The position numbers and the translations under genes are program-made. 64,000 bases of DNA from Monosporascus cannonballus (Eukaryota > Ascomycota > Sordariomycetes > Xylariales), in assembly GCA_004154925.1 (NCBI GenBank), contig QJNS01000725.1, forward strand, positions 62,001 to 126,000, written 5' to 3'. Under the pieces are notes generated by a model. It did not search any database and was not told the origin of the DNA. It was given only the letters and a program-made list of their open reading frames with translations. Below, piece after piece: positions 49,981 to 62,810 of the stretch (within the stretch, counting starts at the first letter, position 1; each line of letters starts with the position of its first letter).

Positions 49981-51853
49981 CTAGCGCGGTGTAGTATGAG
50001 CACATCTAAGGATAATCAACCGCATGACTCTACTTTATGCGTACGAGATACGCAGTGCTTTGAGGGTCTGTTTTGTATGTCCTCCGGATGCGTAGTGCCG
50101 AGCCCGAACAAGCCATCTGAAAAAGATCGGGCGGTATTCATGCATGCACCTTTCATGCGAGGCTGCTGGCCTCGGTCCCGAAAGTTTGAATACTAGCTCG
50201 ACCAATAGAAACCTGTGTTCTCTTATTCTTTCCTTTTTGACCAAGGAGTACTCGGAGGTTCCGTGTCGGAATACCCCAGTCTCATTCCGTCTCACTTGCG
50301 TGTTGGCTGAGGAGGCGGCAAGTGACTGGGGAAGTCCGGTCAATTACGCTGTGTTGATATTCATTGCACAAAAAGTGATCGTCATCCCGTTCTCGTATCC
50401 CACTAGACGATGTCTATCGCAAACCAAAGATAACCTAAGATAAAGCTATCTGCCAGAGGGTCCCAAGGCGTCAGTACTGCGTAAAATCGGCGTGGTTGAC
50501 GCCTTGTGGCCAAAAGAAGATATACGATTCACGCTGGATAGTACGACTCTGTAGTCGATTTGAACGGCATGATTGGATCGCACGTGTAAAATTGGAATCT
50601 GTCTTACTTTGACGCAATGCCTCGTACGACCCCTCTCTGCTAGTGAACCAGGAGCCTGCTGTTGAGCTAAAGAGCGGAAGAGAGTCCCATCGATGAACAG
50701 TGGTACATCGACTTCAGGCTATTTGTACAAGCTCGGTCTTTTACGTCCAATACCTTCTGCAAAATATACTGGAGAACGTAGCACAAATGACTAGTAATAT
50801 CAGTATTTCAAACGATATGGACCCCCTTTTCACCATGCCCGGCTTTCTGTTGCCGAAATAGGACAACGCCCTCCTATTTTACTCTGCCTTGTCGTTACTG
50901 AATATTGGCCTTTGATATTCTTTGCTAATGGCATTCGCACTATTCTGGAGTCCAGATGGACTTGGAAGCACTGGTTAGCTCTGTGAGAAGTCTCTGCCAG
51001 AAGAGGTTACATGGCACTTCCTCGGCAGCTGGCTCAGCGGCGTTGTCCTTAATCCATGCTTGATCCCGGACGATTTCAATTTTGACCTCTATAACGTAGA
51101 GATGGGAGCCTGTATCTTCCTTGTAGAAAAATCAAGTTTACGGTTGAAGAATGAGAAGGCAAAGTGGGGAAGATGAAAGCATCTTTCGCCTTTGCACTGG
51201 TAGGCTACTATACGGACACCTCGAGATGTGGTCTTCTAGATTATTCACGACTCTCTCCTTGACTTGATTCAAGCAAGGGTCAAGGGAGCATCCTTAAGCT
51301 TCTGAGCAGCGATCCTAAACTGACTATGATCAGTTCTTACGTCTCGCTAGCCATGCTTCCCATGGATCAATATACTTCTCAGTGGAACCTACGCGCCCGC
51401 GGCGCTTCTTAGCAGTTGACACCGTCTGGATTGATCCGCTAGTCTTAAAGCCATAGACCAAGGAGCCGAAACCGTCTGCGAAGTCTTGTCATTAGAAGAA
51501 CAGACATCCGTATTCTGCTATGTACCTCGAGGGGCAACCATAGCGATCTTGAAAGTCAAACAATAAACACACCGTACCGAAGTCACAATGGAAAGTTGGT
51601 TTCGGCATTCCTGCAGGACAACATGGCATGGTTAGGATGAGTGGGTCGCCTCGTTCACCTCGTATAGAATTCTGGCATCAGGGATGCGTATCCGAGCCAA
51701 AAGTTGCTAGCCTGTCTGAATCGTAGATTCCGTGCACCTTGTGGTAATTTCTGTTGCTGAGGTTGTGTGCAACCACCGTACAACTTTGTTCACAACAGCA
51801 GATCCTGCATTTATTGGTGAATTGGCCGCTCGATAAGGAAATCCGGTTTGATC
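49981..51853. other. Divergent intergenic region of ordinary base composition
   Basis: The 1.87 kb between the start codons of the monooxygenase and the P450 should contain both promoters. It is long for a shared fungal promoter. There is no recognised gene: frames at 50035-50343 (minus, 102 codons), 50144-50443 (plus), 50979-51176 (plus, 65 codons, no ATG start) and 51435-51566 (plus, 43 codons) have protein-like composition but no motif I know. It may hold a decayed gene or an untranslated leader. No clear TATA box was chosen. Confidence 0.5.
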
Positions 51854-53732
51854 ATGCAGTCGTTTACTCTCGTACTCTTCGCAGTGGTTGTAGTCGGCTT
51901 CGCCGTCGTCCATTTTATCAAAGCCTATAAGGAACTGAACAAACCGGATAAGATCCCAGGCCCAACACTGCTGCCATACATCGGTCGCGTACACGACCTC
52001 CCCATCACGTTTATGTGGCTGAAATTCAAGGAATGGGCGGATCGTTACAGTGGAACCAACGGCTTCTACCTGACGGACATGCTAGGCACCAAATTCCTAA
52101 TAGTAACAGACGAGAAGGTGGCAGAAGAACTTCTAGTCAAACGAGCGAAGTATAACTCAGACCGTCCCATGGTCAGGTCCCTTTTCGACTCCAAGAGCAC
52201 TTACGGGTCGATGGAATATCTCCCGCTGATGGGAAAGAACCGTGAGTCTCGAGTCGCATAGAACTGTGCCGGTTAGCTGACGAGATCAGAATATTGGGCC
52301 CGGCAGCGGCGACTGACTCACGCGTACCTCACGGGAGCGAGTAACGCCCAATACTACGGTGTCATGTACCACGAAGCAAAACGATGGCTCGCCAGACTCA
52401 TCGAGAAGCCCGACGATTTTGCGTTTTCGCTTGAGGATATGGCGTCTAAAATCATGTGCCAGCTAACGTGGGACGACCCAAGCCTGAGTGAGTATTGCAC
52501 GGTGAGCGCCTGGGGACTCTTGACACAGATGTCGCCCGCTGGGCCGATCACCAACGTCTTAACACCCTTGTGGCACCTACCATTTGCTATCAACCCCTGG
52601 AAGATAGCCGAGCGCAAGCGCCACGACGAACAACAGGCCTGGTGGATGGAGAGACTGCTCACTGTCCAAAGGAAAATGAAAAACGGCCAACAGAGGCCGT
52701 GTTTCACAAAGCAGTTCCTCGAAGAGAAGAAAACTAGCATCTCTGGAGACTACGAGGCATCGTGCGTGCTAGGAATGCTGGCGCTCGTCGGAATCTTCAC
52801 CATTGCCGGTCCCCTATCTTACTGGCTCGTATCCATGATACACCATCCGGAATGGCAAGCCAAAGTGCAGAGGGAGATCGACGAAGTCTGTCAGGGGAGG
52901 CTGCCGACTTTGGACTATACGTCAAGACTTCCGACATTGCGAGCATGCATCAAAGAGACGATGCGTTGGAGGCCCAATGTGCCGACAGGTGAGCCGAACA
53001 CCGGCCGTACCCAATCGCCGTACTGATGTTGCAAAAAGGGGTCGCGCATGAGATGGAAGATGACGACGTATACCGCGGGTATTTTCTTCCGAAAGGAACG
53101 AGGATCCTCCCCCTCGACTGGTAAGTCAATGCAAACAACTACTAGCAGAGTCCTCTTCAAGACTAATGACGGTCAGGGCATTCCTCAGAAATCCGGAAAA
53201 ATACCCAGACCCGGAGAGCTTCCGCCCAGAGCGCTGGCTAGAACCCGGCTGGCCAACATACCAGGAACCTCTCAGCGTTCACCCCACTATCAAAGGTATG
53301 ACTTCGTTTGGTTGGGGACAGCGGCAGTGTCTCGGACAGAGCCTGACACAGGACGAATTGATCGTTGCTTGTGGGGCCCTGAGCTGGTGCTTCAATCTTA
53401 AGCCTAAGAAGGACGCCGTCACAGGATGCGATTTGCCCGTTCCAGTGGACCGGTCGAACTCACTCCTCATCATCAAGCCCGACCCCTTTCAGATGGTGTT
53501 TGAGCCGCGCAGCCAGGCGCGCAAGGAAGAGGCACTGAGGCTGTGGGCTGAATCAGATTCGATCGACAACTACGAAAGGCGAGAGTTTCTGAGGATTCGA
53601 AATCTCCCAGGGAGAAATGGAGGAGAGCTAGGCGCTGGCCAAAAGCTGGCGATGACCGAGGGAGGAATCGTCGGGGAACCTCGGCCGATGCACGGTCTCG
53701 GAACTGCGAAGGAGATAGAAGTCGGTGCATAG
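51854..53732 (+). CDS. Cytochrome P450 monooxygenase (microsomal, E-class)
   Basis: Predicted exons are 51854-52241, 52290-52988, 53039-53120 and 53177-53732. Introns are 48, 50 and 56 bp (donors GTGAGT, GTGAGC, GTAAGT). The joined frame is 1725 nt, giving 574 aa. An N-terminal membrane anchor (residues about 4-22) is followed by a proline hinge (KIPGPTLLPYIG), as in ER-bound fungal P450s. K-helix ExxR is E352-T-M-R355, the PERW motif is near 407-410, and the heme loop FGWGQRQCLG has Cys441 as the iron ligand. The I-helix reads GIFTIAGPLSYW: the usual (A/G)Gx(D/E)T has Leu305 and Ser306 in place of acid and threonine. About 60 residues follow the usual C-terminus. It is divergent from the FAD gene, which suggests co-regulation. 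The start is the ATG at 51854; an upstream TTG in frame is unlikely. Substrate and family number cannot be told from sequence alone. Confidence 0.9.
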
Positions 53733-54028
53733 AGAGCAAAGTCATTTGCATCTACCCACCCTTACAGCCAGACAAAACTAGCACGTTAGCAACATAACGA
53801 GCTGGGTGTCTTGTTCATTCGCTCAAGTCATTTGGATACATATAGGGGACTAGCTTAGATACAGCTCTGGGAAGCGACGGGACTTTGGATGGTAATTCAT
53901 TCGCTAATAGGAACAGATTCCTGATTAATGGATGATGTTTATAATTTATCAATCATCAACCCGGGCGGTCCGAGAGAAGTGGGGACGATATTCAGGCAAA
54001 GCCATACTTCTACCGTAGGGCTATAGTT

Positions 54029-54064
54029 CCGGTAAAGATACCTTTCGGAAGGGTTCTTTACCGG
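54029..54064. repeat. Imperfect palindrome
   Basis: CCGGTAAAGATACC and GGGTTCTTTACCGG face each other around a short loop. It lies about 300 bp after the P450 stop and just outside the left inverted repeat; it could be a hairpin or the relic of a small inverted-repeat element. Confidence 0.6.
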
Positions 54065-54096
54065 TGGCGGGAGGAGGAACATATTTTCCGTGTAAG

Positions 54097-54139
54097 ATAG
54101 CCCACCCACGAACGGGCCCACCCCATCAACGGGCCACCC
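54097..54139 (-). repeat. Left arm of inverted repeat bounding the AT-rich block
   Basis: Its reverse complement aligns with 62811-62854 with only a few differences. Both arms carry GGGTGGCCCGTTGAT near the inner end and GTGGGTGGGC near the outer end. AT-rich sequence starts directly inside each arm. No clear target duplication was found. Confidence 0.75.
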
Positions 54140-55006
54140 CACATTTGCGTTACACGTCGATCTATTTACTGATTTCTTTTCTTATAAATACCTTTTTAAT
54201 AACCTTTTCAAAAATTCAAAAAAAAAATTATTATTTATTAACATCTGCGTTTTCGAATGACATATAAATTTCAGCTTAAATCCGCACCGCTTACAAGATG
54301 AACGAAAAAAGCGTAAAAGCTTTAAACATTTAATTTTTTTTAAATGTTAATAAGTTTTTAAATAATATATAATACACCGTATTTAAAATATATTTACCAA
54401 ATAAAAAATAAAACAGGGCCGTTAAAAAGTCTAAGAAATATAAAGAAAAAAATAATTTAGTAAGTTATTATATAAAGTCAATTAAATAATACCTTATTTT
54501 ATTTCGAATTACGTTTATAAGTATAACGCTGTTTAATTAATAACGGTAAGTTTAAACGTTTAAAAGAAACTAAGCAAGTTAATTTTTACGTTATTATTTT
54601 GTAATTAGAATTTCTTTTTAAAAAAATATGCCAATCAATTATAGACGTTTAAATAATATTTTTCCGGTTTTTATTTACATTTTATTCGAAAGTTTATTTT
54701 CGTAGAAATTAAAGTTATGAAGTATAAAACGAATATAATGTAAACAGAAAAAAAATAAAAGAATACAAGTAAAAATATTTTCATTTTCAGAAGAGCTTTT
54801 AAAAAGAATATTTTCTTATAAAATAGGTTTAAAAAGGTAAATTACTATAATTATATATATTAATGTCAACGACCGTTCGTTATTAAATTTCGTAATTCTT
54901 TAACGCCGTTAACGCATAATAGTAATTCTTTTTAATTTAGGCGATGAAAAATACACAGATTAATATTTTATTTTACTAAAAAACGATTAGGCAAATAATA
55001 TAATTA
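54140..55006. other. AT-rich remnant left of E6
   Basis: No gene seen. Together with 61650-62810 it makes about 2 kb that would be continuous without E6, the size of a typical DNA transposon. No transposase motif could be read after the decay. Confidence 0.45.
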
Positions 55007-55386
55007 TATTACGACCTGAAAGGCCCTGGTCTGTGAAAACGGTCGCAAGCAATAAGGATAACATGACTCATTTTACGAATTACGTAACAGGTAATTATTA
55101 GTATATTCGTAATTATTAACGAATAACGGTAATTATAGAAAATTATAATTACTACAAAAAATGCCATTAATAATAATTAATAATATAATGAAAATTATAT
55201 ATACGATCGTTATTTTTATAATTTCAATAATTTTAACTTGCAGTAATAGTTTGTTATCTAAAATACTTTGGGTATTATAAAACATAATATGTTACTGTAT
55301 TTATTATTTAAAATTTACGATATTTCTATTAATATCAACTCGTATAACTTAGATTTAATCGTTTGTTAAACCGTTTAGCTATTATA
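55007..55386 (+). repeat. E6 5' LTR
   Basis: 380 bp. The start TATTACGACCTG corresponds to TGTTACGACC and the end GCTATTATA to GCCGTCACA. GTTATAAGC, the candidate self-priming site, follows at 55388-55396. Confidence 0.88.
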
Positions 55387-58300
55387 CGTTATAAGCTTTT
55401 GTTTAGTAATATCGTTAGATTTTATGCAATACTCTTTAGTTAAGATATGAACCAGTATTTAAATGTTTTTTTATTGTATAACTCTAGGCCAGGATCAAGA
55501 AATTCGAAAAACAAGTTTAATAATTCGCGGATTAAGTAATAATTGCCCTAATACGTACGGTTGCGTTACGATATAAAGTTAAAAAAAGCCTTAACCGTAT
55601 AACCGAAAAGGGAACGTATAAAATCTTTTTTCTTAAGTACGAATATATTTTCATTTTTAACATTTGGCCCAACCTGTTAATAGTATCCTTGTCATAGCAG
55701 CTTTTTTTGTAGAAAATACTCTAGATTAGTTCGAACTAGCCAAAAGGGATTATTCAAAGAATATTAAAGGCGATTAGAAAAAGGTTATGAGGATTTTTTT
55801 TAATTACGTAAACTTTAAAGAAAAGTTAAAAGCTAACTTTAAAAAGCCGGATAGAAAAGTGACGGCGATATAGTACAGCTTGAAATTCTAATAAAAGAAA
55901 CTCGTTTCTAAATATACTATTATTTTTTAAAAACTATGTAGTTAAAACAAGATAAAGTAACAGCGAAAGCGATAATTTAATTAATACATTTTATAAGCAG
56001 TTAAAATAATATTAAAAATATGATTATTAAATTTTCGAAACTTAGAACTTTAAATCGTTATTTTACTGAGAGATTTAAAATTAATATCCGGCTTTACAAA
56101 CGACGTATAAAAAAGAACAATATATTCCGAAATTTAAAAACCCTAAAGCTAACCAGAGAAAAAAGTGCGATAAATTATTTACAGTTTATAGTATTAAATA
56201 AGAACTTATAGAATTTGAGATTATATTTAAAAAGAACTGGAATCCAATTAAATATTTCAATTATAAAAAAATAAGGTTTATAAATATTTTTTCTTTAAGA
56301 AATTAGGATAAAATAATTAAACGCCAATGTCTGAAAAGTAGTCCAAAGATAATTAAAAAACGATAATGAGGTTATTGGTATAATTCGAACTTAGTACGAA
56401 AAGAGATTATTTCAATAAGAGATTCGACGCGAGATGCGAAAGATCAGGAAGCTGGCCCAGAAAGGGCTTAAAAAGTAATAAAATGGTATTAAAAGCTAGC
56501 ATAAATAATATAAAAATATAAAAAGAAAATATCTCCCATAAAACTCTTAACCGGTATAGTAGGATATATGCAGTATATTACGAACGACGGAAATACTTAA
56601 TATATAATAATTGAAAAGATTTTATTTATTAATATATCGTACGTATATATGTAAAAGGATTGGACTTCCTTAATTAAACTGGAAATAAAAAGGTAAATAA
56701 ATGATAATATCGATATTTTCGAATTATTATACCTTACAAGGATATTGATAAATCAATAGCTCTATAAAATTGGGCAAAAAAAGTAATATATGCAGAAAAG
56801 CTTTTTCTACGTTTATAACTAATATAATTATTAATTCGTAAAACTTTTGGTTTATTATATCGTCGAAAGAGATTTCCAGAATATTATTACGGATCTTTAT
56901 TTCCAGTTGGTATTTATTATAAATCTTATAGAAAGAAAAGTTCTAAAAAAGAAGTCTCGATAAATTAGTTAAAATTTTAATTAGAAAAACGATAAATTAT
57001 ACGAACCTAAATACAAGATGATATATTATAGGAGAAAATAATTTATTTAATAAGAAAATAATTCATAATATAATTAAAAACTTTTAATATACTTTTAAAT
57101 AATAATACACTGATAATAACGATAAATATAATAGTTTAGCGCGCTATATAAAGAGATATATATCAAGTTCGATAAATTCAAATAAAACTTAAAAAGGGTT
57201 ATTTATAAAGCAAACTATAAAATAAAGAGATTTGAAAAAATTAGAGAAATCTTTTAACAAAGGGCATTAAATTTAATAATAAAAGCGGTTATTAACGTTG
57301 TTATTTTAAATATACGAATCGGAAGGTATTAATATATTATAATAAAAAAACACGAAACTTTAAACAGAAATTATATTATATAAAATATAATTCATATATT
57401 TAACTTATTATAAAAATATAAATTTAAATGTTAAGTGATTATAAATATATAAAGATATAATTTGGCTTATAACACCAAAGGAATTTAATGCTAAAATAAT
57501 TATTTTGAAAATTTCGTGAAAATATAATAACAAATAATAAATATTAATATTGTATTATTTAGAAATTACGATATAGTTTTAGGATTACTATAGATATATT
57601 AATTCCGAATTTGGATTAACGAAAAGATTGTTCAGATAGGTTTTACTGTATATTTCGTCGATAAATCAAAAAAATTAAAGTTTTAATATAAAATTAAAGA
57701 TGACGACTAACATAAGAATATAAAGACGTCAAATACTTTATTACTTAAAAAGATAAAATATTACAAGTTATTAAGTGAAGATGCAATATATTATTATAAT
57801 TATTAAAGCAAAATTTAAATAACTGGATAATAATTTAAAATAAATACCTCAAAATTAAAAGATTAATCTAAAATATTATTATAATATTATTAATATAAAT
57901 AGCTTTTCAGAAAAAGAAAATTAAAATGAAATTACTAGAATATAAAAAATAAAATTATAAATTATTGTTAATAAAAAGCTTATCAAAAAAAGATTTTATT
58001 GCATTTAGAACCTTGTAGGAAATAGGCTTACGCGCTTTTAAAAAAAAATCTGAAAAAACGGCTATAAAAAGGATAAATTGAATTTTAGAAATTACTAGCA
58101 AAAACCTTTATAAATTTTTCACCGTTAAAAAATTAAAAACTTACGAGTTATATTATAATATCGTGAACTAAACAATATTATTATTAGATATTAAATACTA
58201 TTAACCCTGATTATGGAAAGAAAAATCGTTTTTATGAAATTCGAGAATTTATAATTTTCGGTTTTTAAAATATATATAATTTTAGTAAAATTAAAAAGAA

Positions 58301-61276
58301 TACAGAATTAATATTTAAAAATAAAGATAAATTATATAAGTATTGTATTATATTTATATAATTTACGGGCCAATTAATAATCTTTTAGAGAATAATTTAT
58401 TATATATTATTAAAATATATCGATATTCTTATCGTTTGTTCTATTACTATTATGTTTGTTTTTAAAAAATAAAAAATATATATGTAAGATATGTCTATAA
58501 GACGGTTTAAATCTTGTCAAGCGTAAAATTATTTGTTAACGCAAAAAGAAATTAATTTTATAAACAAAAAATAAACTATTTAGAATCTATTATTATTATA
58601 GAAGATATTATTATATCAGAATATATTGAGATAAAGTACTAAAAATCGCTATAATTATAAAATAATAAACATTAATTATAATTATTAAAAATAGACATTC
58701 TTCGGATTTATTAATTATTGTAAAATGTTTCTTTGAAGTCTTTTAAAATCGCTATAATTTTAATTAATTTTATGAAAAAAGGTTTTAATAAACGCTATGA
58801 ATAATAAGAGTATTTTAAAAAATTAAAAATATAATTATTGATAAGTTAGTATTAATTGTGTACAATTTAATATACCGCGTTAATTTAAAAACAAATATTT
58901 CGAAATATATATAAAACGTAATAATTAAATAATAAAATCATTGAAACAAAGTATATTTATTTTTTTCTTATAAATAAAAAAAGACGAATTTAATTATCTT
59001 TTACTAGAGATAAACTCTTTGCTATTATTATACTTTTTGAAGAATTTAAATAATTTTTAAAGAGAGTTTTTATTACTTCAAAGTTTATTCGGATTATCAA
59101 ATCTGTCTCCGTTTTATGACAGCTAAAAAGCTTATAAAACGATAATTAAAATATACAGAAAAGAATATATAACTTTAACTTCGTTATTATATATAAAAAG
59201 GTTTAAAAAAGAACAGAACGAATAATTGAAATATATAATTAAGTTTGAAAGAAATTAATAAAACTTAATTACATAATATTTAATATTATTTAAAAAAACC
59301 TTATAACATATACGAAAAACTCTAAAAATAAATTAATAATTAAGTAAAGAATAAAAGATTAAAAAAGCTATAAATGTTAAGAAATTATTAAATAAACTTA
59401 ATACGATATATATATAAATATTAATTATATAAATATGTAAAAGTTTATAAAATTTTAAGTCGATTTTACCGCATTTATATATTTTAAAAAGTTATAAATA
59501 ATAATTTAAAAAGTACCACGATAATATAATCTTTATAATAAAATCAAGGTAAAACGATATAAACTTTAAACAAAATTATAATTATAATCGATGTCTAAAA
59601 AACTATAAAATTAAAGTATTATTAATTTACTACTTAGTTTATTTTATTCGAAAACTTATTAATAAAAATATTTTACGACAATATATTTCTTATCGTCTAT
59701 CTATTTACGAATTTCTGTTATTTTTTTGTTTTTTATACAAATACAAATACGAGATATATAATATACAGCTTTTTTAAGTTTTAAGCTTAATATAAAGGGA
59801 TTATTAAATAAAATTACTTTAAAATAAAGTAATTATATTCCTTCTAAAGGTTTTGTAAAATTCTATATTATAAATTAATTTAAAATATAAATTACATAAT
59901 ATATTTAATGCTTAAATAAATAAATATATAAAACCATTAAACCAGATATTAAAAACATAATTACGGTTTTACATTAATTACGAATAAAATAATCAACGTA
60001 AAATATTAATTATTATAAAAATAATAAATTATTTTTAACATACGTAAATTTAAATTGTAAATCTAATATTTATAAAAATACGTACAACGGATTTATTAAT
60101 ATTAAAATAAATCTTATTTTAAAATAATGAAAAGAGAATAAACTTAAAAATAAAATTAAAAGTAAAACTAATTTTCGTACGAAATTAAAGCAGCACATAT
60201 TATAACGAAAAACGATTAAAGCAATTAATTTTAGAAAAATATAATAATTTATTTTAATGGCCAAAATATTTGATAAAAATAACGTCGTAAAAAGTCCGAT
60301 TTCAAATATATCGATTTACAACAAAGTACTAAAAACATTTCAAAAACAATTACTTATTAAAATTTCCATCAAAACTTAAATTTTATTTAATCTTTATATC
60401 TTTTCATTTAAATTTGAAACGAATACAATCATAATATATACGCTATAAAATAATATCAAATTAAAAAAACACTTAATATAAAAAATAAGAAAAGACCGAA
60501 CATAAAAAAATGGTTTTATTTAATACTTATTTAAGTAAAAAGTTATCCAAATTTCGAAAATATTTAAAAATAAGCTAAAAACCTTGTAAATATTTAATTC
60601 CTATTAAAAAACCTGTATTAACGATAATAAAATTATTAAAAAAATTATTTAAATCGGTAAAAAGCTAGTCCGATAAACTAAAACCAAATAAATTAAGCAA
60701 AATAAAACCTTACGCCGATATAACTACGACATGTTTATTAACGCCTTTTTTTCGTTTTTATTTTCTTAATTTATTTTAAAATTAAAAACCGCATTATAAT
60801 ATTATATTATCTTTAAAGCAAACTAGAGATTTCTATTTACATAATCGAATAAGTTATATTAAAGTTTCATTTATATCCTTTTAATACCGATATTTAATTT
60901 TAAGTTAATAACGTTAAAACCTTGACAAATTTCTTTTCGTTAAAATTTCTTTATATTCAAAATATTAATATTTCTAACAAATATTTTGAAAAGAAAATAA
61001 TGGAATACCCGTTTTATCGCAAAATCGACCGCGCGTTATATATTTCTTATATTGCGGACCATTTTTTATTATTACGTATTAAAAGAATTTTGAAAAACAT
61101 TAAAAACAAGGCAAAATGTCGAAACTAAATTTTTTAAATATTTTATTAAGTTAATATAACGAATCATGAAATAACGAAATCGGCAGCGAATTTTAAAAAT
61201 ACGAAAAGCCAAAATAAAAAGAACGAATATTTATTAAAAAGAATTCTTTAAACAAAGTTTCAGAAAAAAGATATCG
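55387..61276 (+). pseudogene. E6 gag-pol remnant
   Basis: The A-rich plus strand is among the most decayed interiors in the window. The surviving frames at 56020-56211 and 60922-61128 are short pieces; the second lies in the tail after the chromodomain and aligns with E3 at 46.57 kb. No catalytic domain is intact. Confidence 0.8.
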
Positions 61277-61649
61277 TATTATAACTTAATAAGTCCAGGT
61301 CTGCGAAAATAAATACAAATAATAAGAATAATATAATTTATTCTGCAAATTAAATAATAAGTAATTATTAATATATCCGTATTTATTAAAAACTAATTAT
61401 AATTATAGAAAATTATAATTACTATAAAGAATATAATTAATAATTAATAATAAAGATTATATATACGATCGTTATTTTTATAATATAAATAATTTTAGCT
61501 TATAATAATAATTCGTTATTTAAGGTACTTTTAATATTACGAAATATAATACGTTATTGCATTTATTACTTAGATTTTCATAATGCTTTTATTAATATAA
61601 ATTCGTACGACTTAGGTTTAATAATTGGTTAAATCGCTTAATCGTTACA
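61277..61649 (+). repeat. E6 3' LTR
   Basis: 373 bp, starting TATTATAACTTAATAAG and ending TTAATCGTTACA. It contains GCTTATAAT at 61498-61506, matching the complement of the site after the 5' LTR except for one C-to-T change. Confidence 0.88.
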
Positions 61650-62810
61650 AATTAACTTAAATAATATTACGAATTATTTGTTTTTATTTAAAGTTGTAAA
61701 ATTTCGATAAACAAAATTTATTAATAATTAATAATTATAACAGTTATATTATCTGTGAGAAAACTGCCCCTATAAGGATAAGGCTGGTAGCCGACCAGTC
61801 GCCGATCAGCTACCGACCCACTTACTAATATAAATCCACCATCTAGCAGCTAATAAGAAACGCTAGATAGAAGTAATCTAATACATTCACTTCTTGGAAT
61901 ACGCTTTGCGACTGGTCGGAGATCACTTTACTCAGCTTATAGCTGTCTATTATTTTACATTATCGAAAGATTTATATAAATATATATTTAAAACATAATG
62001 TATATTATTTTTTCAATTTATCTAAGTTTTGTATGTTATTTAAACTTATAAAATTAATCTATTTTGTATTTTTAAATAAAAATACTATTATTATATTTAC
62101 AAATGTTATTATAGACGGGTTTTTAAAATTGTAAATAAAATCGATTTTTTAAATTTTTACAAAAGTTTAAAGAAAAAATACAATAATTTAAAAATATATT
62201 ATCAAAGGCGTGCACAATAATACATTTACGGTTTATTAATAAATCAAAGATATTAAATATTTAACATATTTAATATAAAATCGATTCGTATTTTAACCTG
62301 TTTTAATATTTTTATTTAAGCAATTATTTTAAGCATTATAACATTTAAGTTATTTAAAGAATTGATTTGATTTGAAAAATTTCTAGTAGAAATTACTCGA
62401 ACTTATAAAAATTTCATCGTATTTTTTTATTTTGCAAATTTGTTAAAGCTTTTAATAATAAAATTGCTATATATTTTGTCGTCGAAATTTATAGTATTTA
62501 AGTAATTATAATTATTAAAAAAGCGATATTTAAAAAGGATATAAAAATATAGCCCGAACTAAATAAGGATTTTATAAAATAACTTCGGTTAAAAAGGTGA
62601 AAATAGAGTTAAAAACCTCAGCAAAATAACGTTTTACTATTATTTAGAAAAACTAATAAGAAAACGAACTTTTCGAAAGCGAAAAAAATTACAAAGTAAA
62701 ATTTGGTTATATATTTATATGCTTTATTTAGTATGGAATTAATTGATTAAGTGATTGTTAAGATGTTGTTTTTTGTATGAAAGGGTTATTGTGGCGATAG
62801 CTTTAAAAAT
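61650..62810. other. AT-rich remnant right of E6
   Basis: AT-rich and without a recognised gene, apart from the solo LTR at 61754-61959. It ends at the right inverted-repeat arm, where ordinary composition starts. Confidence 0.5.
61754..61959 (+). mobile_element. Solo LTR of the E5 family, TSD TTATC
   Basis: 206 bp from TGTGAGAAAACTGCCCC to ATTATTTTACA, flanked by exact TTATC copies (61749-61753 and 61960-61964). It keeps the CA end that is mutated in several other copies. Confidence 0.93.

Larger units (their letters stand above)
53733..54150. other. 3' flank of the P450 gene, edge of gene island
   Basis: Ordinary composition and no gene. It holds an imperfect palindrome (54029-54064) and the left inverted repeat (54097-54139); AT-rich sequence starts immediately after. 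The frames 53939-54142 (minus) and 54064-54267 (plus) cross these repeats and are not convincing genes. Confidence 0.55.
55007..61649 (+). mobile_element. E6: full-length dead chromodomain Gypsy element, TSD AATTA
   Basis: LTRs lie at 55007-55386 (380 bp) and 61277-61649 (373 bp). Exact target duplications AATTA are at 55002-55006 and 61650-61654. The plus-strand interior shows a decayed zinc knuckle (KYFNYKKI near 56.25 kb), an integrase relic (LFTNFCYF near 59.7 kb, for DRFTKFxYF) and a decayed chromodomain near 60.5 kb. Same family as E1-E4 by LTR ends and domain order. It separates the P450/FAD island from the anthrone-oxygenase-like gene. Confidence 0.92.

Noticed and set aside
49072..50443. 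Plus-strand frames overlapping and just upstream of the monooxygenase
   Set aside because: Those at 49072-49278 and 49443-49643 are antisense to conserved exons; 49996-50196 and 50144-50443 overlap a minus-strand frame of equal quality and show no domain.
53939..54267. Opposing frames at the right edge of the P450 island
   Set aside because: Both are built largely from the palindrome and inverted-repeat arm; the plus frame continues into low-complexity AT-rich sequence.
13768..61959. The five 206-bp units as MITEs or structured RNA genes
   Set aside because: They have TG...CA ends and 5-bp duplications and no terminal inverted repeats, and one pair flanks a pol relic, so they are LTRs.
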